Shown here: one piece after another, positions 23,651 to 30,884 of the stretch
Layout of the letters: each line of letters begins with the position of its first letter
How positions within the stretch are numbered: the first letter of the stretch is position 1
Assembly: GCF_000722875.1 (NCBI RefSeq)
Contig: NZ_JFHR01000032.1
Span: 1-58,246 of the forward strand
Reading direction: 5' to 3'
DNA from: Sphingobium chlorophenolicum
GTDB lineage: Bacteria; Pseudomonadota; Alphaproteobacteria; Sphingomonadales; Sphingomonadaceae
DNA: 58,246 nt
The notes under the pieces: generated by a model
Told to the model about the DNA's origin: nothing
The model's database searches: none
What the model saw: only the letters and a program-made list of their open reading frames with translations
Position numbers and translations under genes: made by a program

Positions 23651-24990
23651 AATCCAAAAGGCCAGGTTTCCGGCGCGCCATGCGGCCGTTCGGCGCCCAG
23701 CGGCGCGACCGCCGTCGTCTGATCGAACCACACCCACGCGTCGAACTGCTCCGCCATCACGGCCTCGAAATAATGGCTGAGCCGCTCGGTCTCGGGCCGG
23801 TAGATGACGCCTATGGCCCGCTCCAGCAGCAGTTGGCTGAGCGCGTCGCGCAACGCCGCCTTGTCCCGCCCGCGCCAATCGGTCAGGCTGCGCGCCACGC
23901 CCGTCCGGCGGAAGGCATGCTCATAGCTGTCGGGCCGCGCGGGGCGCACGGTCTTGATCTCCATCGCGCTGCCCCAATCGCTCGCCGCCGCGACCAGTCC
24001 CGTGTCGGTGCCAAACCCGATCGACACCGCATCATCGCCATAGGCAAGGCGGCAAAGCTGGCCGATGTTGAACTCCCCCTGCCACCCCATCGCCGTGGCG
24101 GCGGCGTTGCCGATATGGCTGTTATGCGCCCAGATGACCGCCTTCGTGCCATTGCCGCGATGCGCCATCAGGCTTTGGAGCGTTTCGAACATATGCCGGT
24201 CGCGCAGATTCCAGCTCTCGGTCGAGCTGCGATACATCGCCCGGTAATAGCGTTCCGCCGCCCGCACGATGCGCGCATTCTGATAGGCGTCGAACCACGC
24301 CTCGCCATCCTGTTTCAGCAGGTCCAGCCGCTGGTCGAGCAGCTCGCGAAGCTGCGCCACGACGCCATCCTCACACCCATTGCCACCCGACATCATGACC
24401 GCGCGGCCATATTGGGCCGGTTCGTCCTGCCATGGCGTCAGGCAACCATATCGGCAGCGGGCCTGCTCCGCTTCCTGCGGATCGGCCTTGTCCAGATAGG
24501 CCAGCACGGCATGGATGGATTCGCTCAGGCTATAGACGTCCAGCCCATGGAAGGACGCCTGCCGCCGTTCCTCCAACCCCTGATTATGCCCGCGCAGCCA
24601 GTCGGCAAAGGCCAGCACTTCCTGGTTGCGCCACATCCATGTGGGAAAGCGGACGAACACATCGCCTTTCCTGGGGCGTGGAGCCTGATGCCGGACATAA
24701 TCGTCGATGCGCGCCGCGTCGGGCCAATCCGCCTCCACCGCCACCAGCGTAAAGCCGTGCCGTTCGATCAGCCGCCGCGTGATCGCCGCCCGCGCGCGGT
24801 AGAATTCCGATGTGCCATGGCTCGCCTCGCCCAGCAGGACGACGCGCGCATCCCCGAACCGGTCGAAGAAACTTCCGAACGCCTCCACCTCGTCGGGGGA
24901 AGGCAGCGGCTCGGCATGGCGGCGCAGCATCCGCACCAGTTCGTCGGACGCTTCCATGGTCGAATGGCGGGCCGTTCTTGCCTCGGTCAT
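23647..24990 (-). CDS. Erythromycin esterase family protein
   Basis: 447 residues. The family signature LLGEASHGTSEFY (about residue 52) carries the Glu and His needed for catalysis. VEADWPDA, FVRFPTWMWRN and WAHNSHIGNA follow. EreA/EreB hydrolyse macrolide lactones, but chromosomal relatives in stress regulons (such as Rv2030c) have unknown substrates, so macrolide resistance should not be assumed. GAGGAAG precedes the two ATGs at 24993 and 24990; the second has better spacing. It is the first gene of a three-gene operon. Confidence 0.9.
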   Translation of the reverse strand: MTEARTARHSTMEASDELVRMLRRHAEPLPSPDEVEAFGSFFDRFGDARVVLLGEASHGTSEFYRARAAITRRLIERHGFTLVAVEADWPDAARIDDYVRHQAPRPRKGDVFVRFPTWMWRNQEVLAFADWLRGHNQGLEERRQASFHGLDVYSLSESIHAVLAYLDKADPQEAEQARCRYGCLTPWQDEPAQYGRAVMMSGGNGCEDGVVAQLRELLDQRLDLLKQDGEAWFDAYQNARIVRAAERYYRAMYRSSTESWNLRDRHMFETLQSLMAHRGNGTKAVIWAHNSHIGNAAATAMGWQGEFNIGQLCRLAYGDDAVSIGFGTDTGLVAAASDWGSAMEIKTVRPARPDSYEHAFRRTGVARSLTDWRGRDKAALRDALSQLLLERAIGVIYRPETERLSHYFEAVMAEQFDAWVWFDQTTAVAPLGAERPHGAPETWPFGL

Positions 24991-25083
24991 CATCTTCCTC
25001 GCACGAAATCGCTGAAGATCGAAGGGTCGCTATTCCGGACCCGACCGCCATGATCCCACAATCCATGCCCGGCGACATTGGGG

Positions 25084-25089
25084 ATTATA
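25084..25089 (-). promoter_or_regulatory. TATAAT -10 candidate for the esterase operon
   Basis: On the minus strand a perfect TATAAT lies 94 bases before the esterase start, in an otherwise GC-rich gap. No good -35 hexamer was seen at the usual distance, which would fit an activator-dependent promoter. Confidence 0.35.
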
Positions 25090-25146
25090 CGAGGTGCCCC
25101 AGCGCCGGGACCGACTGCGCCCGGCAAGATGGGCAGACGGTCGGGC

Positions 25147-25416
25147 TCAAAGCGACGGCCTGCCTTGACCGGCGTGCGACTGGCCGTGAAGAACATACAG
25201 GGCGACGAGCTGGGCCACCGACTGTACGCCCAGTTTCCGCATCAACCGGGCGCGATGGACCTCGACCGTCCTGTGGCTGATGCCCAGCAGCTTGCCGGTT
25301 TCCCGGTTGGTATGGCCGCTTGCCACCGCGGCCAGCACTTCGCGTTCGCGGGGCGACAACAGGTCCATGGCGGCGAAAGGCCGCGCGGCTGCCTGCTTTT
25401 TCCCCGCGTTCATCAT
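25147..25416 (-). CDS. LuxR-type HTH protein without receiver domain
   Basis: 89 residues. Nearly all of it is a LuxR/FixJ DNA-binding domain (LSPREREVLAAVASGHTNRE, then [20 protein letters not shown]). No receiver domain precedes it in frame. The gene starts 12 bases after the stop of a lone receiver gene, and together the two match one FixJ-like protein in order and size. It may be a naturally split regulator or the result of an old frameshift. ATG 25413 is an alternative start. Confidence 0.8.
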   Translation of the reverse strand: MMNAGKKQAAARPFAAMDLLSPREREVLAAVASGHTNRETGKLLGISHRTVEVHRARLMRKLGVQSVAQLVALYVLHGQSHAGQGRPSL

Positions 25417-25427
25417 GACGGCACCTG

Positions 25428-25847
25428 TCAGTTCCCTGCTCGACCCATCGTCGCGTCCCTGATGGCGTTTATCAGCGCTGAATCCTTGCATGGCTTGTCG
25501 ATCACGGCGTCAAAGCCGTGCGCCATCGCCCTTTGCAGCAATTCGGCCGAACCATAAGCGGTGACCAGTATCGCGGACCCGCTCCATCCCGCCGTGCGCA
25601 ACCTGTCCAGCACCTCCACGCCATTGCATCCCGCCATCCGGTAATCCGTCACCAGGCAGGCCGGGTTGTTCGCCTTCACATCGGCGACCAGCGCCTCGGG
25701 ATCAGCGAAGGAACGCACCTGAAAACCACGCCCCTGCAACAGCAACTGCATCGAACGCCTCGCCCCGGCGTCGTCGTCCAACAGCGCGATGGAAATCGCG
25801 GGGCCGAATAATTTTCGCGCGCCTTGCGCCGCTGATGTGAGCATCAT
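25428..25847 (-). CDS. Single-domain response regulator receiver
   Basis: 139 residues of receiver domain. Acidic pocket LLDDDAG, phospho-acceptor Asp in LVTDYRMAGCNG, Thr in LVTAYGS and Lys in IDKPCKD are all present, so phosphorylation is likely. There is no output domain; the HTH gene directly downstream may supply it. It lies 35 bases after fixJ, so it is likely part of the fixLJ transcript and a candidate second target of FixL. Confidence 0.87.
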   Translation of the reverse strand: MMLTSAAQGARKLFGPAISIALLDDDAGARRSMQLLLQGRGFQVRSFADPEALVADVKANNPACLVTDYRMAGCNGVEVLDRLRTAGWSGSAILVTAYGSAELLQRAMAHGFDAVIDKPCKDSALINAIRDATMGRAGN

Positions 25848-25882
25848 GCGAAAATGGTGCCACGGCGCGCGCGCGCACGTCT

Positions 25883-26521
25883 TTACGTATTGATCGCAGT
25901 CAGTTCCTTGTGGCCCATGCCCGCGGCAAAGGCGATGCGCAGGGCGTCGGACAGGCTATGGACATGCAACTTCGCCATCAGGTTTGCGCGATGCACCTCT
26001 ACCGTCCGGGATGAAATGCCAAGGTCATAGGCGATCGTCTTGTTGGGAAGCCCCTGCGCCAGCCCCTCCAGCACCTCCCGCTCCCGCACGGTCAGCGCCC
26101 TGATGATCAGGTCCGCGCGCGCCGCATCGGCCGCCGCGCCCTGGGCTGAGCGCACCCGGTCGAACGCGCGCTCGATCGCGTCGACCAGGACCGCCTTCTC
26201 GAATGGCTTTTCCAGAAAATCGATCGCGCCGGCCTTCATCGCCTGCACCGCTATCGATATGTCGCCATGCCCGGTCATGATGATGACCGGCATCGCGATC
26301 CCCCGTTCCGCCAGGATGCGTTGCACCTCCAGCCCATCCATTTCCGGCATGCGGACGTCCAGCAGGATGCAGCCTTCCTCTGCCGATCTCGCCTCCTTCA
26401 GGAAGGCGGCGCCCGTCGCCCATGTCTCCACGGTGTAGCCCGACGTCTTGAGCATATAGCCCGCCGATCGCCGGACAGCATCCTCGTCATCGATGATGTG
26501 AACGAATTTCTTCACGGTCAT
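25883..26521 (-). CDS. fixJ: FixJ-family response regulator
   Basis: 212 residues. The receiver domain has D11-D12, phospho-acceptor D55, T83 and K105. The LuxR-type HTH occupies about residues 145-205 ([39 protein letters not shown]). On phosphorylation by FixL it should bind promoter DNA as a dimer. GGAGGAGG just before ATG 26521 lies inside the end of the kinase gene, with a 35-base overlap, so the pair is translationally coupled. It is the likely master regulator of this island. Confidence 0.92.
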   Translation of the reverse strand: MTVKKFVHIIDDEDAVRRSAGYMLKTSGYTVETWATGAAFLKEARSAEEGCILLDVRMPEMDGLEVQRILAERGIAMPVIIMTGHGDISIAVQAMKAGAIDFLEKPFEKAVLVDAIERAFDRVRSAQGAAADAARADLIIRALTVREREVLEGLAQGLPNKTIAYDLGISSRTVEVHRANLMAKLHVHSLSDALRIAFAAGMGHKELTAINT

Positions 26522-28385
26522 ATACCTCCTCCGCTTGCGCTCGAATGAGGGTGAAGTGGAAATCGGTGCCTTCCCCTTTGCGGCTTTCCATCCAGATCTT
26601 GCCGCCGTTCACCTCGACGATGGTGCGGCATATCGAAAGGCCAAGACCCATGCCGTTGGGCTTGGTGCTGACGAATGCGGTGAACAACTGTCGCGCCACG
26701 CCCGGCGCCATGCCGCAGCCGGTGTCCGACACGATGACTTCGACCAGATCGTCCTTGGCGGCGCGTGTGGCGATGGTCAGTTGCTTGATCGCGCTCTCCG
26801 CCATCGCCTCGCACGCGTTGCGGACCAGGTTGATCAGGACCTGCTGGATCTGCACCCTGTCGACCAGCACGGGCGACGCCAGCGGATCGATGTCGAAATG
26901 CACGGCGATCCCCATTTCGCGCGCGCCTGCCAGTCCCAGCGCAGACGCCTCCTGCACCAGTTCGGGCAGGCTTTCGATCGTCTTTTCCACCTCGCCGCGC
27001 GACACGAACTCCCGCAGCCTGCGGACGATCTGGCCTGCGCGCAGCGCCTCGCTCGCCGCCTCCACCAATGCTTCGCGCATCATCGGCCACTCGCTTTCTT
27101 GCGGCTGCGCCATCTGGTCTCGCACCGCCTCGACATAATTGGCGACGGCGGCGATCGGCTGGTTGAGTTCATGCGCCAGCGTCGACGCCATCGTTCCCAT
27201 CGCGCTCACCCGCGTCACATGGATCAGCTCGGCCTGCAACGTCGCCATATGATCTTCGACCGCGCGCCGTTCGGTCAGGTCGCGGATGAAGCCCGTGAAG
27301 ATGCGCTCATTCCCCCGCACCGCCTCGCCGATATATAGTTCCATCGGAAACGATGACCCGTCGGCCCGCTGGCCCGAAACGACCCTGCCTTTGCCGATGA
27401 TGCGCTTTTCCCCCGTTTCCAGATAGCGCTGGATGTAGCTGTCATGCCGTTCGCGGTCAGGAGACGGCATCAACATGCGCACGTTCCGCCCCAGCACCTC
27501 TTCCTCGGCATAGCCGAACAACGCCTCCGCCGCCGCGCTGAACGACAGCATCGTGCCCGCCTCGTCGATCACCACCATCGCGTCGGGCACGGTGGACAGG
27601 ATCGCGTTCAACTGGCTTTCATGGGCGCGTAGCTGGTCATCCGCCGACCTTTTTTCGGTGATGTCGGACACGATCTTGGCAAAGCCGCGCAGTCCGCCAT
27701 CCTTGCCATGCAGGGCGGTCCAACTGACCGACGCCAGAAATTCCGAACCATCCTTGCGGACGCGCCAATCCTCTTCCTCGAACCGTCCTTCATTCCGGGC
27801 GCGCTCGATATCGGCTTCGGGCTTGCCCGCAGCGATGGCTTCGCGGGGATAGAAGAGCGAGGACGGCTTGCCCAGCACCTCCTGCTCGGTCCAGCCCTTC
27901 AGCCGCTCGGCCCCCCTATTCCAGATCGTCACACGGCCAGCCGGATCGAGCATGTAGATCGCCAACCCATGCGCGCCATCGATCAACAGGTTGAGTTCGA
28001 CCGCCAATTGTTCGCTCGCCGCGCCGCGATGTTCGGCGGCCAGTTCAGCCACCTTCAACCGCTGGTTCGACCGGCGGACGAGGCGGCTCATCAGGATGAT
28101 GCCGGCTGCCGTCACGACGAACAGCGCAATCTCGATCAGATCGCGGCTCTCAAAGATAGACCGATGGGTAATCATCAGCCCTGCGGCGACGCCCAGCAGG
28201 GCCGCAAGGATCGCCGGCCCCTCGCCCAGCCAGAGCGCGATGCCGACGATCGCGACGATATAGGGCATATAGGCTGACCGGTCGGTCAGCCATGGGTCAA
28301 GCAGCAGCCGGACCGCCGCTACCAAAGCAACGCCCACAATCGCGAAGGCGTAGCGTTGCAGACGCACTGTTTTCCATGAAGCCAT
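26487..28385 (-). CDS. fixL: FixL-like oxygen-sensing PAS histidine kinase
   Basis: 632 residues. N-terminal membrane helices (about 10-105) precede PAS-1 (about 130-245) and PAS-2 (about 255-372). PAS-2 carries the FixL heme signature RHDSYIQRY with His314 as proximal heme ligand, Arg320 and Arg334 (GKGRVV), then [10 protein letters not shown]. The kinase core follows: H405 in LAHELNQP, N523 in LVRNACEAM, and G boxes DTGCGMAPG and GMGLGLSIC. In rhizobial FixL, oxygen on the heme shuts the kinase off. By homology this protein should activate FixJ when oxygen falls. AGGGTGAG precedes ATG 28385. Confidence 0.93.
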   Translation of the reverse strand: MASWKTVRLQRYAFAIVGVALVAAVRLLLDPWLTDRSAYMPYIVAIVGIALWLGEGPAILAALLGVAAGLMITHRSIFESRDLIEIALFVVTAAGIILMSRLVRRSNQRLKVAELAAEHRGAASEQLAVELNLLIDGAHGLAIYMLDPAGRVTIWNRGAERLKGWTEQEVLGKPSSLFYPREAIAAGKPEADIERARNEGRFEEEDWRVRKDGSEFLASVSWTALHGKDGGLRGFAKIVSDITEKRSADDQLRAHESQLNAILSTVPDAMVVIDEAGTMLSFSAAAEALFGYAEEEVLGRNVRMLMPSPDRERHDSYIQRYLETGEKRIIGKGRVVSGQRADGSSFPMELYIGEAVRGNERIFTGFIRDLTERRAVEDHMATLQAELIHVTRVSAMGTMASTLAHELNQPIAAVANYVEAVRDQMAQPQESEWPMMREALVEAASEALRAGQIVRRLREFVSRGEVEKTIESLPELVQEASALGLAGAREMGIAVHFDIDPLASPVLVDRVQIQQVLINLVRNACEAMAESAIKQLTIATRAAKDDLVEVIVSDTGCGMAPGVARQLFTAFVSTKPNGMGLGLSICRTIVEVNGGKIWMESRKGEGTDFHFTLIRAQAEEVYDREEIRSHHR

Positions 28386-28489
28386 GGCTCACCCTGCACG
28401 GCACTTCAACGTTAGCCTGGCAAAGGCTCAGCCCATCTTATCATCATCGATCACACTGTAACACGGGACTTTCCTCATCAGGCATAAAT

Positions 28490-28528
28490 CACTGATATTA
28501 CAGTAACAATAGTTCGGCTATATCAGTG
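28490..28528. repeat. Perfect 9-bp inverted repeat upstream of fixL
   Basis: CACTGATAT (28490-28498) and ATATCAGTG (28520-28528) are exact complements separated by 21 bases. The repeat lies about 105-143 bases before the fixL start and just downstream of a TATAAT on the same strand. It could be an operator or a leader hairpin. Confidence 0.5.
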
Positions 28529-28543
28529 TCCTTCCGGCTAGTC

Positions 28544-28549
28544 ATTATA
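28544..28549 (-). promoter_or_regulatory. TATAAT -10 candidate for fixL
   Basis: The minus strand reads TATAAT here, about 159 bases before the fixL start codon. The hexamer 17 bases further upstream is AAATGA, a poor -35. The inverted repeat lies immediately downstream. Confidence 0.4.
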
Positions 28550-28647
28550 CTATCCGAACGATTCCATCATTTAAGCCTTTCGAGGGGGGGCAAACCCTTC
28601 CGCCTTCCTCCAAAATCCGTTTCAATTCACGCTTTCCTTCATGCAAT

Positions 28648-29448
28648 TCAGTGAGCCAGAAACAACGGCACCGTCGCTTTCGCCAGTATTTTCCGGGTAA
28701 TTCCCCCGAACAAACTCTCGTGCAACCGCGAATGTCCATATGCTCCCATGATGCAGAAAGCCGGCCGCCGCCTGTTCATCTCGGCCAGCAGTCCCGCCGC
28801 GACACCCGCTTCCGGCTCGTCCAGCCGCTCCACACGCGGCCGCACGCCATGCCGGGAAAGATAGGCCGCCGCATCTTCGGCAAGCTCGCCGCTCACTTCG
28901 CCCATCTCGATGATCGTCACGCCCTGCGCGCTTGCCAGCAGCGGCGCCGCCGCCCGCAGCGCTTCGGCGGCCGGCCTCGATCCGTCCCAGGCGGCAAGGA
29001 CATGGCCGCCAAAATCGATGCCCCGGCTATCGTCGGGAACCGCCAATATCGGCTTCCCGGATTTCAGCACCGCATCTGACACGATCGGGATCATGTCGGG
29101 CATCATGCGATCGGCAAGCGACGTATTGAGGACGATGATGTCCGCCAATGCCGCGCTATCCTGTATCAGCGGAGCGATATAGCCCGTCTGGTCAACCCAG
29201 TTCCAAGCCACATCTTCCGCCTGAAGCCGCGCCCGGATCCGTCCGGCATTGACCTCTTCCCGCTTCCGCGCATCCTGAAGCAGCATCAGTTCGGCGTCCG
29301 GATAATATCCGCTGCCCGCCATCACCGGGATCTGCACGACGTCCAGGCAGGTCAAATGGCCCGACAAGCATCTGGTCAGGTCCAGCGCCGCCTGGAGCCG
29401 CGCTTCCTGGCCGACATCATCATGGACGAGCAAGAGCACGTTCTTCAT
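28648..29448 (-). CDS. Universal stress protein, tandem UspA domains
   Basis: 266 residues with two UspA-like halves. The first starts MKNVLLLVHDDVGQEARLQAALDLTR. The second has the ATP-binding type pattern GAYGHSRLHESLFGGITRKIL. Usp proteins bind ATP or AMP-like ligands and accumulate in growth arrest. GAGGAAA lies before ATG 29448. A close paralogue lies at 49.4-50.2 kb, with the same start and end motifs. Two Usp genes flanking the island fit a hypoxia or dormancy regulon. Confidence 0.92.
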   Translation of the reverse strand: MKNVLLLVHDDVGQEARLQAALDLTRCLSGHLTCLDVVQIPVMAGSGYYPDAELMLLQDARKREEVNAGRIRARLQAEDVAWNWVDQTGYIAPLIQDSAALADIIVLNTSLADRMMPDMIPIVSDAVLKSGKPILAVPDDSRGIDFGGHVLAAWDGSRPAAEALRAAAPLLASAQGVTIIEMGEVSGELAEDAAAYLSRHGVRPRVERLDEPEAGVAAGLLAEMNRRRPAFCIMGAYGHSRLHESLFGGITRKILAKATVPLFLAH

Positions 29449-29489
29449 GTCGATTTCCTCATGATAAGATGTTCGCTATCCAACGGACG

Positions 29490-29603
29490 TCATCCCGGCA
29501 TCCGGGCCAGGATCATCGCCGCGATGGCGATCATCAGCCCGATGGTCATCGCTGCCTGAAACATGACGTCTACGGATCGGCGCACGCGATCTATGACGGG
29601 CAT
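29490..29603 (-). CDS. Small membrane protein (37 aa)
   Basis: ATG 29603 follows GGAGG at ideal spacing and opens 37 codons: MPVIDRVRRSVDVMFQAAMT, then a hydrophobic helix rich in Ile, Met and Ala, ending ARMPG. A basic N-terminus and one helix suggest insertion in the inner membrane. The frame lies between the BON and Usp genes on the same strand. No family was recognised; the strong ribosome site is the main support. Confidence 0.55.
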   Translation of the reverse strand: MPVIDRVRRSVDVMFQAAMTIGLMIAIAAMILARMPG

Positions 29604-29683
29604 ATGCTCCTCCAATGAAATGGCGTCAGTAACCGACCCGCAATGGAGCCCCGGCAAGCGTGACGCCTGCCGGGACTTCGGGG

Positions 29684-30340
29684 TCAGAATGTCGATACGA
29701 CGATATTGTCCTCGACCTTGGTCACGCCGGGCGCTGCCCAGGCCGCCCGCTCCGCTACGCCGCGTTCGTGCCAGGCCTTCACCCGGCCGCCCAGGCGTAC
29801 GGTGTTTCCATCCGTGGCGATCGTGACGCCAGCAGCGTCCAGATCCGCCTGACGCTTGAAGGCGGCGGCGATCCGGTCCCGGATGTCGGCGCTGACGGGC
29901 AGCTTCTTCACCTCGATAAGGTTGCTGACGCCGGTCACGCCTGAAATCCTTGCGGTCGCCCTTCTCGCCTCATCGCTCTGATAATAGGCATCGACAACGC
30001 CCGACAGCGTGACCCAGCCCTTCTCGACCTTCACATTGATCTTGTCGTGCGGGATGGAGACATTCCACGAAAACATGTCGAGGATGCGCTTGGCTATTTC
30101 GTGGTCCGCCGTTTTGGGTTCGGACTTGAAGCGCACCTGGATCTCCTCGGCGATCGCCTTGACCCCGCTGACGCGCCGAGCCGCCTTTTCCGCCGCCATC
30201 TTCTCCAGATAATTGGAAACATAGCCGGACAGGGTCACCACCCCGTCATTCACCGCCACGCCGATATCCGCATGATCGACGCTGGGATCCCACTCCAGCT
30301 CGTCCATGACGTCATGCTGCAACTGTCCATCGGTCTTCAT
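29684..30340 (-). CDS. BON-domain protein with three BON repeats
   Basis: 218 residues containing three BON domains, each with the pattern V-V-T-L-S-G (GVVTLSGYV, GWVTLSGVV, NTVRLGGRV). BON domains bind phospholipid or link envelope structures, and OsmY is the best-known relative. No signal peptide is visible, so a cytoplasmic or membrane-surface location is likely. GAGGAG seven bases before ATG 30340 fixes the start. It probably forms an operon with the small membrane protein and Usp gene downstream. Confidence 0.9.
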   Translation of the reverse strand: MKTDGQLQHDVMDELEWDPSVDHADIGVAVNDGVVTLSGYVSNYLEKMAAEKAARRVSGVKAIAEEIQVRFKSEPKTADHEIAKRILDMFSWNVSIPHDKINVKVEKGWVTLSGVVDAYYQSDEARRATARISGVTGVSNLIEVKKLPVSADIRDRIAAAFKRQADLDAAGVTIATDGNTVRLGGRVKAWHERGVAERAAWAAPGVTKVEDNIVVSTF

Positions 30341-30404
30341 CGCAACTCTCCTCGTTGGTGGACGCGCTCCAATGCTGGGCGCGTGATTTGCTGGCGGCTG
30401 GAAG

Positions 30405-30690
30405 CGCCACCGGCAAAAGGATGGCGACCACTGTGCCCGAACCTGCTCGGGCACTGCCGCGAATGAATATTTTGCCCATCATGTCGCGGATCGCCCTGCG
30501 GACCCGCTGCAAGCCATTTCCACGGCCGCCGTTTCCTGCGTCGAGTGGCGGTCGGGCAGTACCGTTGGCCGGCAAGCCCGGGCCATCGTCCGCAATCACC
30601 AGCCAGACCCGATCTCCGATCCTGCGGCAGCGTGAGCCGTTTGCCGGACAGGATCGTGCCGTGGAGCACCGCCTTCCGTGTCTCCTGAAC
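30405..30690 (-). pseudogene. Remnant of a histidine-kinase ATPase domain (frameshifted)
   Basis: One frame gives HGTILSGKRLTLPQD. The continuation R-IGDRVWLVIADDGPGLPA lies one base out of frame, with the break near 30615-30620. Then G-NGLQRVRRAIRDMMG and SGTVVAILLPV follow. This is the D-x-G-x-G and G-x-G-L portion of a kinase ATPase domain. The dimerisation domain and sensor are missing. It lies just upstream of the BON gene, and no functional product is expected. Confidence 0.6.
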
Positions 30691-30760
30691 GCTGCATGTT
30701 CGCCTCCTCGCTGATGAGGCCATTTTAGGGACTGCGCATCGCCACCCTATTCGCAACTTC

Positions 30761-30813
30761 CCGTAAGTAGCTTTTCATTAACCGCGCCAGGACGCCCTGC
30801 GGTATTTACGAAT
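30761..30813. promoter_or_regulatory. FixJ-like sites upstream of the acyl-CoA synthetase gene
   Basis: CCGTAAGTAG at 30761-30770 contains GTAAGTAG, which fits the FixJ half-site GTAMGTAG as known from rhizobia. ATTTACGAAT at 30804-30813 is a related site in the opposite orientation. Both lie 70-125 bases before ATG 30885. Confidence 0.4.
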
Positions 30814-30884
30814 ATCGTCATGGACATCCCCCTTCCTAGGATCGCTCCGCAATCGCGCGATCTCAGCCAAGGACGAGAAAAGCC

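Noticed and set aside
23647..24993. Macrolide resistance gene
   Set aside because: The family is right but stress-regulon members are not known to act on macrolides; calling resistance would overreach.
23680..25053. 457-codon plus-strand frame opposite the esterase homologue
   Set aside because: Shadow of the erythromycin-esterase gene; no recognisable domain.
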